Translations under genes and position numbers: made by a program
The notes under the pieces: model-generated
Databases searched by the model: none
What the model saw: only the letters and a program-made list of their open reading frames with translations
What the model was told of the DNA's origin: nothing
Part shown: in pieces, positions 59,515 through 64,000 of the stretch
Position numbering within the stretch: position 1 is the stretch's first letter
Layout of the letters: every line of letters starts with the position of its first letter
Source of the DNA: Theobroma cacao
Taxonomy: Eukaryota; Streptophyta; Magnoliopsida; Malvales; Malvaceae
Assembly (NCBI RefSeq): GCF_000208745.1
Contig: NC_030859.1
Coordinates: forward strand, 7,269,687-7,333,686
Reading direction: 5' to 3'
Length of the DNA stretch: 64,000 nucleotides

Positions 59515-62431
59515 TGTAACACCCCTAATTTTTTATGTAAATTAAGTTAATTAAAAATGATCTATTAAATGTATTATGCCATGAAGAAGTATGAGAATAT
59601 TGAGTCGACTTTATGGTTTGAGGTTTTGATTTGTGTTTCAAATGATAATCAATGATATGTTATGTGTGGATTTGTGTTTTGAATTATTTAAGGTTGCAGA
59701 AAAGGTTCTAGAATGAGTTTGGGCTTCAGAAAGGAGTAAATAAGCAAAAAGAGTCGAGTATGTTGGTCTGGGATTGACTCAAGGTTCCTTGTAGTCGATC
59801 TTAGGAAGGCAAACTGATTAGGGAAGCAAGCATACTGGCTTAGGATTGACTATAAAGCTTCCATAGTCAATCCTATGAAGAAAAGTAGAATAAAAATTAG
59901 ACATACTGGTCTAGGATCGACTATAGGCCATCTATAGTCAATCCTATGAAGGAAAATAAACGCATTCTGCTAGTCCAAGATCGACTACAAGCCCACTATA
60001 GTCGATCCTAGACTGCCACATCAACTGAATTCGACCTTAAAAGCCCCAATGTCGATTTTTCCTCATTTTCTCTCCTTCACCCTTACTCTTCACCCATTTT
60101 CTCTCAACTCTTACACCTTTCAAACCCACTAAATTCCAATGATAAATCAAGGATTTTAAGTGTTGAAAGTAGAGGTCTTCACTCCTAAAAAGTTTAGTTT
60201 GTGATTTTCACTTTCTCTCTCTAGAACTTAAAACCCTAACTTCCAAGAATGATTTTTGAAGATGTTTAGAGTGGATTAAAGTGGATTAGAGCCTGGGAAA
60301 TGCTTTTAGGGGTAAGATTAAGCATTTTTACCGATTGATTCCTAATTTAATCAGTTGATAACTTAGATCTTGCTTTGGTTCAGCTTTGGTGAATTTGGCT
60401 CTTTTGAGTTGACTAAGGATTTAGGGTAAACAATAGCACAATCCAACTTCTAAGGTATGGCTTTTAACTCATTGTTGAAGGAATTGAGTTTATGTGATGG
60501 ATTGTTAAAGATTTATCTATTCTTAGAAAAAGCTGGCATTTTTCAAAAGCTAGGATTTAATTAGTTTTGTGATATTTTGGTACGTTTAAGGGAATATTGA
60601 AGCAACTTGGCGTATTTATGAGCTGAAAGATGATTACAGGCAAAAGACAAGCTTGGCAGTGCGAATCCCTTCAATTTGTCATTGTGAGTGGGTTTAATTA
60701 AATGCATATGATGCATAACGCATGGAAAATGCACTACAATGGTACAATATTATGAATGTAGGCCTAGCTGAACATACCTAGGTTGGAGAACTTTGTATGT
60801 ATATATGTGAATATGATTGCCCAGATGGGTGTGCCTAGGCTAGTATATTGTTAAATGTACATGCTAGTATATGTGTTTGCTTGTGGATGCCATTGGGAAG
60901 TATGAGCTGTTAGACATCTAGGTGATATATGATCTTAATGGCTATTGGATATGTGGTGACTAAACCATCATGATGGTGAAACTAAGATGTGGATTTAGAT
61001 TGCTTATTTGTTGACGAAATATTGATGCATGAGCTGATGTGATATTATTCATGTATATGCAGCTATTAGGCCATGATTGAATTTCAATGAGATTGATGAT
61101 GTATGAGTATCCAATGAACCATGATTATTGAGGCACTTAGAACTTTAATGAGTTTATTGGCAAATGAACCTCGATAAATGAAATTGTCATTATGTTATGG
61201 ACATATGGAAAGATAAAGACATGATGGTCTTAGTGTGGAGTTGTATTCCATCCATGGAATGAATTCTAGACATTTATTTGACTTAAGGTTCAATGGATCC
61301 CTTACCCTGTGACTATGTGTGTGCCTGCAAAGATGGTGGTAAACAAGGGCTGTGGCATAAATCCTACCTATAATTCCCACTTGTAGTGTTATGATGTCGT
61401 CTTTCTGAAGATTACTCTGAGCGATGCCACCAATGGGAGATTACTCTAGATGATGCTGATCGTCGAGAGATTACTCTAGTCGATGATATGACTCTTCGTT
61501 AATAGCTTTGGCACTGTGCTTGATTTGCTCTCCACCCGTTGCTTCCACACATGAGTGATTTGTTCTTCGCCAGTGGCTTTGCCTTAAGTGTGATTCAATT
61601 TTTCCATTGGCTGGCCATTGAACATGATTAGAATAAGCACACGAAAGGACCACTCGAAGATTTGATTTGACATTTGTATGACATGAGATAGCCTTGGGAG
61701 GCTTATATTATATTTGAATTGACAATGATGTAATGTTCTGGTGACCAGAGTGTGCTGATGAGAATTGTATGAGCAATTTTAATGGCTTCAATGATAGGCC
61801 AAATGATTGTGATGATACTTGGAGACAATGGGAATGTGTTTGAAGACCGTAGGGATGACTACATGCCCCTATATTTAGAGATGCTTAATAGATTATACGT
61901 ATGCACCGATAGTGCACTGCTTATTATGTCATTTAATTATATATGACATTATTTGCTACACCACTCACTGAGTATTAGAGTACTCACCCATTTGTGTACC
62001 ATGTGTAGGTAAATAGGCCATTGGACAAAGCTTGGCAAGGTTTGTTTATTGGTAAACATATTTTGGCATCCGATAGGTTCCCCATTTTGGTCACTCCACT
62101 AGGTCATGTCCACATTAGGTTCCGCACTTAAAATTTAATTCTAGAAAATAATGTATTTGGATATTGTAGGCACTAAGTGCCATGTGACATTGTGTACAAG
62201 GGTTGTGTGATACGAACCTGTCTTAAATGGCCAATGTATGGCCTTGCGAATATTTTTATGGATTATAAGCTAAAGATGATGTATTAGAATCGAACTTTAT
62301 TGTGAATATTGATATCTAACTCCCTTTAGCTTTGTATTATATGAATTGAATTTTAAGGCTTGTTAAGGTTTAGTGGGCTTACCTGCTGCACTCGTGCTTC
62401 GGTCACAGACCTTCGGGGTTGGTTCGTGACA
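59515..62431 (+). repeat. 3' LTR of the Ty3/Gypsy element
   Basis: It starts TGTAACACCCC after the purine-rich TAAGGAAAGAAGAA (59501-59514) and ends GGTTCGTGACA. It holds the same four hairpin units as the 5' LTR at about 59769-60011, and the GAGATTACTCT region at 61409-61480. Confidence 0.93.
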
Positions 62432-63209
62432 ATAAGACTAGGGGAAATAAATTGGTCTTAAAAGTGAAGTGTAAGGTGGATGGTTCTGTTAAGAGATATA
62501 AGGCTTGCCTAGTAGCAAAAGGGTATGCACAATAAAAGGTGTAGACAATGAGGAAGCCTTCTCACTAATAGTGAGGTTTTCCTTAATTCGCTTAATATGA
62601 GTTATAGTTGCAAATTTGGATTTGGAGCTTTATCGAATAGACATATAGTGAGAACTAGATGAAAAGATATATATGAATCAACTTAATGACTTTTTGGTAA
62701 AAGGTCAATAGTGCAACGTTTGTAAGCTCAAACAATCGATAGATTGCTTAAAGTAATCATCTAGATAATGGCATCTCCAATTTCATCAATGCCATTATTC
62801 ATAATGGGTTTGTAATTATTGAAAAGAACTACCGTGTGCATGTTAAACATCGAAAAGAAGTTTTAGCTATTATTATTCTACATTAATGACATACTATTAG
62901 CTTGAAAGGACAAAGAGATGATTGTTCCCATTAAAACATGGTTTTCTTCAAACTTTAAGATAAGGACATGGGTGAATCAAGTTATATGCTTGGAGTTAAG
63001 ATCTTAAGGGATAGCTGAAAGAAACTTCATGTTTCTTTCAAGAGACATATGTCGATAAGGTTCTTGCACGTATCCAAATGCAAAACTGCAAATTCATTGA
63101 TACTCCTATCATAAAAGGTGAAACCTTGAGTCTTGTTATGGCCCTAAGATTTTAGAAGAACAAAGGCAAATAGCTCATTTTCCTTATTATTGTGTTGTTG
63201 GTAGCCTTA
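62432..63209 (+). pseudogene. Copia reverse transcriptase fragment (Copia-3), right piece
   Basis: It resumes at the target duplication. It encodes WSLKSE-like decayed text, then RYKACLVAKGYAQ (about 62495), EEAFS and further decayed blocks, and ETYVDKVLARIQMQNCKFIDTP (63043-63108) of a Copia reverse transcriptase. Many stops and frame changes; RNase H is missing. It ends near 63209 against another LTR. Confidence 0.75.
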
Positions 63210-63593
63210 TGTGACATAGATAGTCTAGCAGATGACAAGTAATTTTAGAATTATAGGAAAAATAGAATTTCATTTTTCATTTCAATTTACTTGGACAACA
63301 AGTAAGCATAAGTTTAGGAATTTACTTTTCTTGTTCTTCAAAGAAGTCTAAGGTAGAATACTTCGTTATTTTAACTTACTTTATTTGCACTCTAAGTTTA
63401 GTTCAAGTAAGATTAGGCTATTATAAATAGTACCTTTAGGCTTAATTATTAGATAACTTTTTTTTTGAATTATTAAATACATTATATTTTCTCTCAAATT
63501 TTAAGTGTAAGTTTCTACTTTTGAAACTTGATTATCAATCTTAAAGGCTTTGTCGAGTGCTAGCTTTTATTTTCATGATAACTCTTTGTGTCA
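63210..63593 (+). repeat. Short LTR of a further element
   Basis: It probably starts TGTGACAT and ends TTGTGTCA. TATA-like TATTATAAATAG lies at 63419-63430. The ends are inferred from the primer-binding site that follows and from the end of Copia-3 similarity. Confidence 0.5.
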
Positions 63594-63596
63594 GTT

Positions 63597-64000
63597 AGTA
63601 TCAGAACGAGAAAAACTCATCCAATCTAATGGCAGGTGACCTAGTTATGGTAAGCGGTGGTTCTCATGACGAAGATCATGGAACTGAGACCTCGCTATTT
63701 GCAATGTAAGATCAAAAGGTGGCATTGAGAGCTTTGGAGTAATGAATGGATCTCAGATTCCAACATTTGGAACGATGCTTTGAAGAAATTGCAAATCGAT
63801 TAGATGTTCTAGGTGTAGATGCCAACATAAACTGAAATGATGAAAGGCCACATACCGGAGATGATTAGCTTATGGATAACCAATAAGCAAACTTGTTCCT
63901 ACAAACGAGCGTAGACAAAAAGTCTACATGGAAGATTTAGATTAAGAAAATGATTATTTGGCAAAACCTGTGAGATACACTTGATATGGAAGGAATAATT
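63597..64000 (+). pseudogene. Primer-binding site and gag start of a further LTR element, cut by the window edge
   Basis: TAGTATCAGAAC at 63597-63608 is a degraded initiator tRNA-Met site. A reading frame starts at about 63631 with MAGDLVMVSGGSHDEDHGTE and continues through stops with VALRALE and MDLRFQHLERCFEEIANRLD, a heptad-like segment as at the start of some Ty3/Gypsy gag proteins. The element continues beyond the window. Confidence 0.55.

Larger units (their letters stand above)
49056..62431 (+). mobile_element. Chromodomain-type Ty3/Gypsy retrotransposon (Tekay-like)
   Basis: 13,376 bp with LTRs of 2892 and 2917 bp and a perfect target duplication ATAAG (49051-49055 and 62432-62436). 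Internal order: primer-binding site, gag, protease, nested solo LTR, reverse transcriptase, RNase H, integrase, C-terminal chromodomain-like segment. Reverse transcriptase before integrase marks Ty3/Gypsy, and the C-terminal segment points to chromoviruses. The LTRs differ at many positions, so the element is old. Confidence 0.93.

Overview
This window looks like a eudicot (probably woody) nuclear genome: AT-rich, with no bacterial gene layout. Nearly every long stretch is a layered pile of LTR retrotransposons, LINE pieces and other transposon debris around a small patch of host-gene sequence. The only intact-looking host gene is a single-exon kelch-repeat gene (14323-15255, + strand). No rRNA, functional tRNA or CRISPR array was seen. 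The four Ns at 55047-55050 are a small assembly gap inside an (AT)n run.

Left part (1-12.2 kb). A Ty3-type LTR end (family A, 1-330) sits in the tail of a Sire-like Copia element (331-2831), which itself sits in another Ty3-type LTR (family B, tail 2832-2986). Next comes a 230-bp segment that repeats sequence found on both sides of the kelch gene. From 4.06 to 9.81 kb lies a gag-only, pol-less LTR element that abuts an LTR in the opposite orientation (9814-11073). Host patch (13.9-20.4 kb): kelch gene, a frameshifted 3' exon resembling a PDS5-type cohesion cofactor, and on the minus strand a broken formate-tetrahydrofolate ligase pseudogene whose second intron holds an AT-rich non-autonomous transposon.

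Middle (21.9-33.9 kb). An L1-type LINE (ORF1 with an RRM) is split by a minus-strand LINE 3' fragment (target duplication CATGATGGTTT) and by a complete Copia element (23404-28012, 286-bp LTRs, target duplication GTTTA). The Copia polyprotein keeps one reading frame throughout but carries about 14 nonsense codons. A further LTR piece with a family A solo LTR in it (30284-33209) follows.

Right part (33.9-64 kb). A 12.35-kb Sire-like Copia (33905-46253, 1074-bp LTRs) carries gag, pol and an extra downstream ORF that is split by a solo LTR (41828-43980, target duplication AAAAG). A 13.4-kb chromodomain Ty3/Gypsy element (49056-62431, target duplication ATAAG) is inserted in a decayed Copia reverse transcriptase and is itself split in the protease region by a solo LTR (53804-56547, target duplication CTAAC). 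The window ends in the start of one more LTR element. All elements appear dead: stops, frameshifts, an altered reverse transcriptase motif and an integrase deletion are visible.

The most unusual theme is architectural. Several LTR families that do not look alike each carry clusters of short inverted repeats with their own core sequence (TTAGTCGACTAA, GATCGACTATA/TATAGTCGATC, TATCGAGAC, TGTATCGATA, CTCGCTGCAGCGAG). In most of them the cluster lies just upstream of the likely TATA box.
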